Of a stretch of DNA of 64,000 nucleotides, positions 46,687-56,879 are shown piece by piece (the stretch's first letter is position 1; the number at the start of each line of letters is the position of its first letter). Below the pieces are notes generated by a model, which worked only from the letters and a program-made list of their open reading frames with translations, was not told the origin of the DNA and did no database searches. Source of the DNA: Melastoma dodecandrum (Eukaryota; Streptophyta; Magnoliopsida; Myrtales; Melastomataceae); NCBI GenBank assembly GCA_029817715.1, contig JARUPY010000539.1:2021501-2085500 (forward strand), given 5' to 3'. The position numbers and the translations under genes are program-made.

Positions 46687-48931
46687 AAATATCATACAGG
46701 ATTTAATAGAGTCTAAAGAGCTCCGTTTTCCCGAAGTTGACGAAGTCGCCGTGGTGGATAATAATCCATTCGGGGATGAAGTCGCTATTCATACGTTTGA
46801 CATATTTGACGCTGAGGTTAATCTCTTAGAAGTTATTAACGACTCTGTTGTACCCTCGCAGGACGTACAAGCAACCGGCGAGACTTTGGTGGCTAATGCC
46901 CTCATGAAGCGACTAGCTGAGCGTGGGGTCTTCATTCTGCCCAAAGGAAGGGAGAAGTGGCTATGCCACTGGCACTTGAACAACACTCACACTACGGATC
47001 GGTGCCACACGTTCAAGAAGTATCTACTGGACAGCAAAACGGAGGAGTGGTACGACTTGACCCCGTTCGAAGAAGCAGCAATGTCGCTCAATACTCCCCA
47101 AGGATCTTCTCACGCCTTCAGAAGCCCTTCTAGCGCAGATCGCCGATTAGCCTCACGAGGTGGAAGAGGAGGCCCCCAGGGTCACAAGGGCAATGGAGAG
47201 GCAGTCGCCCGGGGAACAGAACGCCCGGCACGGCGACTGGAGTTCATAGACTCGTCTGGCCAAAGGGTCATCAAACAGGGGTACACTAGAACTACCCCTG
47301 TCAAGGAGATCAAGCCGGTAGCGGAACATAAGGGAGAGGACCAACCTCAGCAGGCCATGAATCGCAGACCCCGTTATGCGTCGCAGACAGTCGATCCTCA
47401 GGAACTACGGAGGGGGCCACCCATCGCCCAATTCCTAGACGAAAAGCTGCTGTGCCAAAAGTGCAAGCTGATCGCTCACAACCGCATACTCATTACCCAG
47501 CTCTGCACAGCATGCTGCGTTAGCTACTTCTTGCGGCTCGTCGACTTATCCGCAAAAGGGGAGATGCTCGTGAAGGCAGCCCGTCCTGAGGGCTCAGGTA
47601 ACTCGAACCTTAACAAGCCCTCGAATAGGCCAGCAGATAACCCTGTGCAGGTAGGATATGACCCAGCCGACGGAAGGTTTGTGGAGGTAAGTCGACTTCC
47701 CTTTGGTTCTAAGAAACCGAGATTTGTCAAAGCGCTTAACCCTTCGTCTCAATGGCAGAAGGCGGAAAGAAAGATTACGCTTCCCATGAGGGCTCAAAAG
47801 AGAAAAGAAAGGCGTCTAAGTCACGCCCAGAAAAAGCCAAGAATGACCCCTGTGATGCCATCCTTTGGCGGGAACCACACCACAGGGAAACAAGTCGCAG
47901 AGCCCGAGCGGGTCGAGTCTACTGATTACTCGGAAGACCCAGGCTCGAGTTTCGACTACACTCCTCTACGAGGAGATAAGCCCTGCGACTTCGATGCAGA
48001 GCAACGGCCCCTCGTGGGCTGTAACGTTCTTACCCTCCCTGCGGAGTTCGCCTGCAACAACAAGTCGGAGGCACCGGAAGGTAAAACTCTCGACTCTAAA
48101 GTCACTACATTTCCTTCTAGCTTCCCTCTGCACTGGTTGAGGAAACCATCAGATCGTATGAAACAGCATAGGCATTCGCTGTATATCTCAGCCACCTTTG
48201 ATGGTGTCTTAGTGGGTCGAGTCTTAATAGACAATGGCGCCACTGTCAATGTTCTTCCCCTCGCCAAGTTTAGATTACTTGGGTACAAGCCTAGCGAGTT
48301 GGTGCGAACCGACGTAGCTGTAAGTGGCTTCAATGGGAGAAAATCCGAGTGCCTGGGTATATGCTCCGTGCGCCTAGGCGTCGGGAGACACGAGCAGGAA
48401 ACTGCTTTCTTTGTAATCGATATAGCCCCTTCATTTAATGCGCTTTTAGGACGCGATTGGCTTCATAAGGCCGCCGCGATTCCATCTACTTTGCATAGGG
48501 AGTTAATCCTATGGCGTGACTCCGAAATAGAAATCGTTAAGGCTGATGAATACTCCTGTTGTGACAAGGGTATTTTGCATGCAGAGACGTGTAAGACAGT
48601 CAAGGACCTTACTCTGGACCAGCGCTACAAGCTGGGAGACCCCACAGTCGGACCCTTAGGTGAACCTTCAGGGAAGTTCGACTTCATCGTGAGCTATGGC
48701 ACCTCTCACCCCAAGCCTGACGAAGGACCGATTGTGCCAACAGGATGGGGGCCCGACTTCACAGACAAAGACATAGACGAGGTCCTGCAGAAGGTAGTTA
48801 CGACTAAAGATGGAGGCGAGACGAACAACAGCCCAAGCGACAACCAGGGAGAAGCGCCTAAGAGCCAAGAGAGCACTGCGACGGAGTTGGAGCCCGATAG
48901 ACTCCTACATGAAGGGATGTATGGACAGTGA
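46409..48931 (+). CDS. Gag C-terminus and aspartic protease frame of the retrotransposon
   Basis: This frame-2 ORF has biological similarity from about 46610. It begins with CKWHGSFTHATKDY and, later, CHWHLNNTHTTDRCHTF, knuckle-like segments in which not all Cys are kept. A basic Pro-rich linker follows. The retropepsin-like domain near 48180-48480 has VLIDNGATVNVLPL, with Asp-Asn-Gly in place of the usual Asp-Ser/Thr-Gly, and FNALLGRDWLH. The frame closes with TGA at 48929-48931, overlapping the RT frame, which is frame 3. The large overlaps at each end are expected from random openness. Whether the shifts are programmed or mutational cannot be told from one copy. Confidence 0.8.
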   Translation: MKSTWRNLSRGSRLYATPWLRRIPKLRHPKRMPKKENILSTQIKSTLYSTGFIKGKGLGLSPAIEFPRQRGKRIDCKWHGSFTHATKDYLSFRNIIQDLIESKELRFPEVDEVAVVDNNPFGDEVAIHTFDIFDAEVNLLEVINDSVVPSQDVQATGETLVANALMKRLAERGVFILPKGREKWLCHWHLNNTHTTDRCHTFKKYLLDSKTEEWYDLTPFEEAAMSLNTPQGSSHAFRSPSSADRRLASRGGRGGPQGHKGNGEAVARGTERPARRLEFIDSSGQRVIKQGYTRTTPVKEIKPVAEHKGEDQPQQAMNRRPRYASQTVDPQELRRGPPIAQFLDEKLLCQKCKLIAHNRILITQLCTACCVSYFLRLVDLSAKGEMLVKAARPEGSGNSNLNKPSNRPADNPVQVGYDPADGRFVEVSRLPFGSKKPRFVKALNPSSQWQKAERKITLPMRAQKRKERRLSHAQKKPRMTPVMPSFGGNHTTGKQVAEPERVESTDYSEDPGSSFDYTPLRGDKPCDFDAEQRPLVGCNVLTLPAEFACNNKSEAPEGKTLDSKVTTFPSSFPLHWLRKPSDRMKQHRHSLYISATFDGVLVGRVLIDNGATVNVLPLAKFRLLGYKPSELVRTDVAVSGFNGRKSECLGICSVRLGVGRHEQETAFFVIDIAPSFNALLGRDWLHKAAAIPSTLHRELILWRDSEIEIVKADEYSCCDKGILHAETCKTVKDLTLDQRYKLGDPTVGPLGEPSGKFDFIVSYGTSHPKPDEGPIVPTGWGPDFTDKDIDEVLQKVVTTKDGGETNNSPSDNQGEAPKSQESTATELEPDRLLHEGMYGQ

Positions 48932-51900
48932 GGAGAAAGGTCATGCAGTCGCTGATATCCTACAGCGACTTCAGAAGCATGTTAGGATGACTAGGAAAGT
49001 AGGATGCCAGATAGGCAACATCGATTTCGAAATTAGGCCATGTAATAACGTGGACACCGATTTAGGTGGTGTCCAGAGTCGTGAGTCACTGATGATGCCA
49101 TGTGACTCACTCGTAGGCGTCAATTTAGGCGAGGCATCGAGCCCTCGAATTGTTTTTATCAGTTCCTCGATGAATAAAGAACTTTTCCATTCTATCAAAG
49201 CTACTCTAGAAGAGTTTAAAGATTGTTTCGCTTGGGATTACACTGAGATGCCTGGCCTAGATCGCCGACTTGTGGAACACAAGTTACCAATCAAAACAGG
49301 ATTTAAACCAGTCCAACAGGCGCCGAGGAGAATGACTCATGAAGTCACTCAAGCAGTATTCGAGGAAGTCAAAAAGCTCTTTAAAGCCGGATATATAAGG
49401 ACATCGAGGTACACCGAATGGATATCCAGTATAGTTCCTGTCATTAAAAAGAATGGTAAGATTAGGGTTTGCATCGACTTTAGAGACTTGAATCGTGCCA
49501 CTCCAAAAGATGAGTACCCTATGCCCATCGCAGACGATTTAGTCGACAAGACTGCAGGGCACCAAATTATGTCCTTCATGGATGGCTTCTCAGGATATAA
49601 CCAAATCTTCCTAGCCGAGGAGGATGTCCATAAAACTGCGTTCAGATGTCCCTTAGGCATTTTCGAATGGGTAGTCATGCCATTCGGACTCAAAAACGTT
49701 GGGGCAACCTACCAACGGGCCATGAACGCTATATTTGATGCCTTAATTAGCAAAACGGTCGAAGTATACATAGACGATATAGTAGTCAAGTCACAAGATG
49801 AGAAGTCACATGTTAATGACCTTAGAAATGCTTTCATTCAAATGAGAAAGCATCAGCTCAAACTAAACCCTCTCAAATGTGCCTTCGGAGTCAGAGCAGG
49901 ACATTTCCTAGGGTTCCTAGTTCATCAACGTGGTATAGAAGTCGACCAGAACAAAGTGAACGCCATTCAAAGATTGAACCCTCCGAGTAATAAGAAGCAG
50001 TTACAGGCTTTCTTAGGAAGGGTCAATTATCTAAGGCGATTTATTGGTAACGTCGCTGGACGGACAGAAGTTTTCTCGACCTTACTAAAGGCAAAGGGAA
50101 ATTTTGTGTGGAGCGACAAACACCAAAAAGCATTTGAAGGCTTAAAGGAGTACTTAATGAAACCGCCTGTGCTTGCCCCTCCTCGGATAGGAAAGCCCTA
50201 TCTGCTTTACGTGGCAGCGACTGAATCAGTCATCGGTGCCATGTTAGCCCAAGAGACAGAGGACAAAACTGAGAGAGCAGTCTACTATTTGTCAAGACAA
50301 CTAACTGCTACAGAAAAGCGCTATACAATTAAGGAGAAGTTATGCCTGTCAATCTTTTATGCTGTTAAGAAGCTGAGACATTATATCGGATCCCAAGAGG
50401 TTCATGTTATTGCCAAGTCCCCAGTCATAAAATACTTTTTCGAAAGTCCCCTATTGACCGGAAGAATTAGTAAATGGAGCTTGGTCCTATCCGCATACGA
50501 TCTGCGTTTCAAACCTCAACAGTCGGTGAAAGGGCAGGCCTTAGCCGACTTCTTAGTGAACCACGATCCATCTGCATCAATCGATCAAGAGGGATCCCTT
50601 GAGGATGTCTGGCAAGCTTGGTTTGATGGATCTTCGGCGAAATCCGGCGTAGGCATAGGCCTCCACGTACTTTCGCCACTAGGAAAGGACGTTCGCCTAG
50701 CATATCGTCTGTCGGCAACTCATACAAACAATGCGACTGAGTACGAAGCGTTGATCACGCTCTTGAAGGAGTTATTAGCCTTGGGAGCCAGGAAAGCCAG
50801 AGTAATGGGAGACTCTCAACTGGTTATTAACCAGATGAACGGCGACTCTCTATGTCAAGAGAAACTCGCACCCTATCATCAAGTCGCTCGAAGGCTAGTC
50901 GAGCGGTTCGAAGCAATTACTTTCCTTTTTGTAGGCCGGGAGGAAAACACAATCGCTAACGACCTAGCCCAAAAGGCTTCAGGATACAAGGCCAAAAGGG
51001 GAAGCGATTGTATCCCAGAAATAGCTTCCCACTTAGCTCCCCAAGGCGACGCGTTCACTCTGAACATAATGACAAGCGATAAAGATTGGAGGAGACCAAT
51101 CACCGACTTCCTCTCCGACCCAACACAAAAGGCGAGCCAAAGAATCAAGACTCAGGCTTTGTCGTACACTCTTATAGATGGGGTACTTTACAGAAAGACC
51201 AAAGAAGGAGTCCTACTAAGGTGCGTCGACTTAGACGAAGCGACCCCAATTATGTTGGAGACTCACCAGGGTTTATGCGGGTCTCACCAATCTGGCACCA
51301 AAATGTCTTGGACTATCCAAAGACATGGTTTTTACTGGCCATCAATGCTAAAGAATTGCATAGAAATGGCTAGGGGGTGCCAAGAGTGTCAAAAACATGG
51401 TCCGGTGACAAGGGCCCCAGCGTCCGATTTAGTCTCAGTCATCAAGCCTTGGCCGTTTAGGTCTTGGGCTTTAGATATAATCGGGGAGATTCACCCACAC
51501 TCGAGTAAAGGCGATGCCTACATTCTAGTCGCTACTGACTACTTTACCAAGTGGGTCGAGGCTCAAGTATACCAGAAAATTGATCACAAAGAGGTGATCG
51601 ATTTTCTCAGATCCTCCATCATTTATAGATTTGGGATTCCCCAGAATATCGTAGTAGATAATGGCACCGTTTTCAATAATGAGAAGGTGCGTGAATTCGC
51701 TGCTGAATTTAGCTTTTCAATCACTAATTCGACACCCTATTACCCCCAGTCGAATGGACAAGCTGAAGCTACTAATAAGCTCATAAAGAATAACATTCAG
51801 AAAATGGTTGGTGCAAATCCAAGAAAATGGCACGAACTATTACAGGACACCTTGTGGGCTCTAAGAGTCACCAAGAGAGACAGCACAGGAGAAACCCCTT

Positions 51901-52379
51901 TTTCGCTGGTATATGGGCAAGATGCTGTCCTACCTATTGAGATTCGATACAAGTCGCTCAGGGTAGCTCATTCTGACTTGCAAGACGAGGCAATGTACCT
52001 CGCTTTAGAAGAATTGGAGAAGAAGCGACTCGACGTAATAGACCGACTCGAGGTACATAAGCAAAGAATTGCTAGATACTATAATAAAAAGGTTGTCCAT
52101 AAGCGCTTCAAAGTGGGCGACTTGGTATGGAAGATGATCCTACCCCTTAAATCAAAAGACCAAGTCTTGGGTAAGTGGTCTCCTAATTGGGAGGGTCCAT
52201 ATGAAGTGTGCGAGACATACTCATCTAATACGTATCGACTTATGACCAGAGAAGGAGATAGGCATCCATTGAAGGTCAATGGTAAATATCTTAAATCCTA
52301 CCGCGCGACTATCTGGGAAGCTCATCATAAAATCCTAAGACAAAGGACTCCATTAATTTGGGAAGCGCTTAATTCCTAA
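48880..52379 (+). CDS. Retrotransposon RT, two RNase H domains and integrase
   Basis: The continuous frame formally starts at ATG 48810, but family-like sequence starts near 48930. RT includes VCIDFRDLNRATPKDEYP, MPFGLKNVGATYQRAMN and the catalytic VYIDDIVVKS near 49764. The Ty3-type RNase H follows (LYVAATESVIGAML). A second RNase H (AWFDGSSAKSGVGIG near 50615, ATEYEALI, GDSQLVINQM) marks Tat-group elements. Integrase has an HHCC zinc motif (H..H...CQEC, 51260-51395) and DDE residues in ALDIIGEIH, VVDNGTVFNN and YPQSNGQAEATNKLI. The C-terminus (GDLVWKM...SPNWEGPYEV) is a GPY/F-like module without a chromodomain. No stop or frameshift occurs inside this 1.1-kb-residue-scale frame, so the enzymatic part looks intact. 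Confidence 0.93.
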
Positions 52380-52511
52380 GAAGATCGCGCTAGGCTTCAG
52401 TAACGCTGTTTGGAAGAATGAATTTAGCGTAGTGGGCAGAAATTCATTCGAGACATAAGATACTTGATTTGTTCAGTAAAGCAAAAATAATCGAATTGCG
52501 TTGTTCTTTGG

Positions 52512-55500
52512 TTACAAGTCTAGACTCCATAACCCGCCAACTTCTCTAAAATCGAGGACAAGGGATTTACGAGCTCGTCGCTTCGCGTTCACCTTGTTTC
52601 GCTGGGCATAAAGGTCGACGACCTTTTCTCTATCCTTCTCAGCGTTGGCCTCCAACTCCTCGATTTCTTGAGTATTGATCGACGCAAGCTGCCGAGTCAG
52701 GTCATTCTTCAGGTTCGTATAGAACTCTATCTGTCTCTCTGCCTCGGTCAGCTTCTCTTGCACATCGACCAAATGTTGGCGGGCGTCCTGTGCAGCTTTA
52801 GAGGCCTGCCCTCGAGCTTCATTGATCGACTGAATCTTCGAGTCGGTCAAGTCGTAGGCGAGCAGGTCGGCGTAGTAATCCCTCCAGCGGGTCCAATACG
52901 TCGACCTGAAACTCTTGCAGGCCCCCAGTATTTCGTCCGTAACCCGAGGGGATGTCTCGATCTCCTTCAGCAGCTTCTGCATCCTCCTAAACTCGTCGAC
53001 GTTTAAGGGGTCAATGAGCAGAAGTTGGCAGAATTCTTCGATGTCCTGGTGAAGCTTTACCCATGGGTCGCTAGTCGAGGTCGCTGCAGCAGGACCCTGC
53101 AGAATAAGAAATGAAATGTTGCTAAGACACAACACCCCGAAAAGTCGACACATCCATGCGATCGAATACCTACCTCTGAAGGTAGTAAATCCTCAGAACT
53201 TTCGCCCGAAGAAGTGGAGGGAGTAGGAGCCTTCTTGCGACCAGCAGTCGTCTTCACTCTCTTCGGACGAACCTGTGAAGTGTCGCGGTTAGAATCGCGA
53301 TAACAACGCCATGCCTCGTGTGAAAGAAGAACACATACCATTGGTGGTGCAGGAGTGGGGACTGAGGAAGAAGGAACGCCTAGTTCTTCCTCCTCTCGCA
53401 TCGGCTGAGGTGGTGCCCCCTCTCGCGTCGGCTGAATCGAAGGATCGACTAGAACCATAGTGGTTCCTTCTTGTAGCAAGACTTCAGGAGCCTGCTCTTC
53501 CTAGGGTAGAGTGTAATAAAACCAAGGTTCATATATGAACTAGAGTAATATATCTTAGCAGGGAGTCGAGCTCACCTCGGCGATCGAAGCCGTTACACCT
53601 GTCTCGAACGCGATCGGAGTAGGCAGGTCACCACCTCCGGTTGACGCTTCGCCCTAGGCAATATAGTGCGGGTTAGATACAGAAGCTCAAGATGAATTAG
53701 AATCAGTAGAGTCATACCTCTGTAGTCGCTCCTCGAGCGATATCGACCGTCGCTAAGGTCGCAGGCACCGCAGCAGATGATGAACTCATTGGTGACCTGA
53801 GTGGGGCCACCGCTGCTGGCGACTTCGAAGAAGAAGTCGCCGCTGCGGTAGTCGGCGACTTGGGAAGAGGAGCCGCTACTGAAGATGATACCTTCACCAG
53901 TCTCCTCCTCTGGGATAATGGCATCTCTTCAAAATCTCCTGCCGCGACCGCCTTGCGCTTTGGAGCGTTTTTAGGTCGAGCCTTAGAAGGATCACCTGCG
54001 GCTGTCTCCCTGGGGCTCGCCACCTTAGCTTTCCCCCTGCCAGTCGACTTGAGTCTGGAAGGAGCGGGGGCAAGGGGAGCCTTAGGCTTGGATTTTTCAG
54101 AGCCCTGAGGCATCATTGATCCTGAAAAGGAGAAAGCTCGCGATTAATACTAAGAACCCAATACTCTTAAAGTAAAGCTAAGTCTTTACCTCTCGCTTTG
54201 ATATGTGCGTCGCCCATGTAAAAATCAGGTTCCTTGGAGACCTCCAAGAAATGCATCAAAGCCCGCAGCTCTTCATAAGTAGTCGACCACAGCACAGTGA
54301 AGAATTGCGTGGCGAAACAGGCAGAAGTACCAGATGGGAATTCTATCTGGGAGAGCTGCGCCTTGCTGTTGAGCAAGTCGAGGGTCTTCGGGGAGATCAG
54401 CTTGCACGTAATTCTCTTCATCCTATCCCCGCACAAGCCACCGGTAGGGTCAGCAAGTGGAACCGCTACGCCCTGGATGAACCCAAACTGCCTTGCACAC
54501 AGCTGAGGGTTATAGGCTTCAAAGGTCAGGTAGCCGTCGAAGATGACTGGTAGGTCCCTGCGGGTCAATACCCCATTCCAGAAGCCACGAGCAGCTTGAA
54601 GCTTAATTTCCTGAGCAAATGTCTTGCCGCCTGGAAAGGGTGCCCAGTTGCGTCGATCTGCCCTGCCGAAGTCGACGATGTGCTTCATGTGGCCAGTGAC
54701 CGATGTCATAAGCCATTGATCCTTCCGCTGGCAGCACTGCTCCAAGATGGTCTCCCCATAATAGGCCGACTCGAGGGGCGAAGCAGGGCCCTTGAACCCA
54801 GTCAATCCTGGCATCCACATAGCCGACCAGAGGTGAACTAACCAGAGCAATCCTCCTGCTGGATGTTTTGGAAACGGCTTGATCTGAGTCGTCACTCTGT
54901 CCAGATCATGGTAAAGAAGACCCAAAATGAAGGGGCCCCAAGAGATTTCTTCATTGGTCTCCCTCAGAAAGTTGGCCACTGGATAAGAAGTGTGGCTGAC
55001 CTTCTTCCCTGGGAAGCAATAGACAAACTTGCTTAACCAAGTGCTGAGGAACTCGACCTCTTCCCGGGCGCCAAAACACTCGGTCGACAACTTCTCATCT
55101 GGCTCTTTGCCTGCTGAGGCCATTTTTAAGTGCCTGCTTACCACCTCCATGTACTGAAGGGCGCCCTTGGGATTAATATCGCCTGCCAGGGAGTATTGGC
55201 GAACAGGGAGGCTATTGACTTTGCACCTGGCCAAAATCTTCACATCTGCCAATGTAATAGACATGGGACCCTCCGGGAAATAGAAGCAATTGACTGAGGA
55301 ATTCCAGAAAGGCAGCATAGCCGAGCAGACTCTAGGATCACAGTTCTTGTCTGCCACGGACATCCTAAAGAACCTCAGAATCTTCTGACTCCTAAACCTC
55401 TCTGTGAAGTGCTCCTCCCACATCTCGAGCCATTCCACCATCTCAGATTTAGACGAAGAAGGAAAACACAGGAAGGATCCCTGACCTTCCCAGTTGAGGG

Positions 55501-55696
55501 GATCGACGAAGTTGGGATGGCAGATCGGGATGGGCTTCTCGGTGACGAGATAGTTGAGCGGCACTGTCCCCGGGAAAAGACGCTCCGGCAGGATAGGTCC
55601 GAGGGTGACGCCCGATCCCTGATCCTCTGTGACCGGAATGGGTCCGGTTGGCCCCGCACGCTGATTATGGACCTCGAAAGCCTTGAAAGTCGACAT
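52512..55696 (-). CDS. Antisense plant-mobile-domain (PMD) gene inside the retrotransposon
   Basis: Six exons (55696-54190, 54121-53718, 53653-53576, 53500-53339, 53272-53174 and 53096-52512), all GT..AG, join in frame to 944 residues. Exon 1 (residues 1-502) reads as a plant mobile domain/aminotransferase-like domain, with VTLGPILPERLFPG, RFFRMSVADKNCD, MSITLADVKILARC and ISWGPFILGLLYHDLDR. Exons 2-5 form a Lys/Ser/Pro-rich, probably disordered basic linker (PKNAPKRKA, SQRRRLVK). Exon 6 is a heptad-rich coiled coil (about residues 750-935) starting WVKLHQDIEEFCQLLL. A TATA box lies about 135 bp upstream. PMD proteins such as MAIL1 and MAIN are nuclear, act in gene and transposon silencing and genome stability, and the domain is shared with transposons. 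The role here is unknown. Confidence 0.85.
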
Positions 55697-55830
55697 CTTT
55701 TTAAGGATCGGAAGAGTTTTAAGGAGGGAGACGAAGAGTTTTCCGGGAAGCGAGGGTTTCTAGTTTCTTGGAGAAGATGAAGAAGTGTTGAGCAAGGAAG
55801 AAAAGTGCGGGAAAAGGACGATGACTCTCC

Positions 55831-55840
55831 TTTATATATA
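55831..55840 (-). promoter_or_regulatory. TATA box for the antisense PMD gene
   Basis: On the minus strand TATATATAAA sits about 135 bp upstream of the ATG at 55696 and about 55 bp inside the 3' LTR boundary. It indicates an independent promoter, not LTR-driven transcription. Confidence 0.65.
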
Positions 55841-55880
55841 GGGTATGATTTCTGCTGAGTCGGCATAGCCAACCCAGCAT

Positions 55881-55891
55881 AAAAGGGGGGG
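55881..55891 (+). other. Polypurine tract of the retrotransposon
   Basis: AAAAGGGGGGG is followed by CTTA and then the right LTR at 55896, the usual place for plus-strand priming. Confidence 0.8.
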
Positions 55892-55895
55892 CTTA

Positions 55896-56879
55896 TGTTG
55901 ACATGGCAATTAATTTTGGGCCTGGGTTTAGAACAGAAACCCAGTATTCCCTCAAGTCACACTCCGAGTCGGCCCAAGACGTAGTCGTCTAGGCCGACTC
56001 ACGACGAAATCGACTAGGTCGATTTATGACAAAGTCGATTAGGTCGACTTATAAACGGGGTCGACTAGGTCGACTCACGATGAAGGAACATGGTGATCAA
56101 AGCCAATCAAGATGACTCAACAGTAGCTAGGTCTACTAGTAGAGTCGAATCGACGGAATCCTGGATAAAGTCGACCAAGTCGATCGCAGTCCGTACAGAT
56201 CGATCAAGTCGACGAGGTCGGAATAAATTTATTCATTTTCAATCACGTTTGCTAAAGATCGTAACTGATCTTAAATATCCAGGAACGTGATCCCATATAT
56301 CAAGGGGGTTGTTGAGACACCCCCACGACATTAGGGATCACGATCTATAACACGATCTGTAAAAAGATTTATCTGTTACTCGTTAATCGCATACAAATCC
56401 TCTATAAATAGCAGAGGGATTTTTCAAAACAGGGTACGACCACACGCAGCCAAAACACTGAAGTTTGTTCGTCAACCTTAGGAAATTAGACACCTCGACC
56501 CGGTTCATCGGTCAACTCCCTTTCCACCAGCAGAGTGAGCTCGTAGGGCCTTTGCCGTCAACCCCCGCCAGCGACACCACCGACGGAGTGAGCTCGTAAG
56601 GCCTTCGTCACAACTCTCCGCCAGCGACCACCACCGACGGAGCGAGCTTCCAAGGCCTTCGTCACGCGTTCTCCGCCGCTACAAGATCCTACGTCGTCAC
56701 CATCGTGTCCCTTTTTCCTTTTAATGGCTGTAAGCCCTTTTCTTTTAATGTTCTGAAGATTGTAAGACTTGCATTATTTTTTGTATAAAGTTAGTGCATC
56801 TTCTTACTGACGACCACAATACTACTACTGTGAGTCCTTTGCCAAATATTTCCGACGTGTTTCATTCTGTGCGCGAACA
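55896..56879 (+). repeat. 3' LTR of the Ty3/gypsy element
   Basis: 984 bp, collinear with the 5' LTR without indels seen. The differences cluster in the tandem-repeat part (about six changes within 56597-56640). The TATA box is at 56403-56410. Confidence 0.95.

Larger units (their letters stand above)
43960..56879 (+). mobile_element. Ty3/gypsy LTR retrotransposon, Tat-type, 12.9 kb, with antisense gene
   Basis: Two 984-bp LTRs begin TGTTGAC and end GCGAACA. They differ at about ten positions by eye, so the insertion is young. The flanks CAGGA (43955-43959) and CAGGC (56880-56884) fit a 5-bp target duplication with one change. A primer-binding-site-like tract follows the left LTR, and a polypurine tract precedes the right one. 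Gag, protease, RT, RNase H, a second archaeal-type RNase H and integrase lie in order on the + strand; no chromodomain was seen. RT before integrase defines Ty3/gypsy, and the doubled RNase H points to the Tat lineage. A spliced minus-strand gene occupies the pol-LTR interval. Confidence 0.95.
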
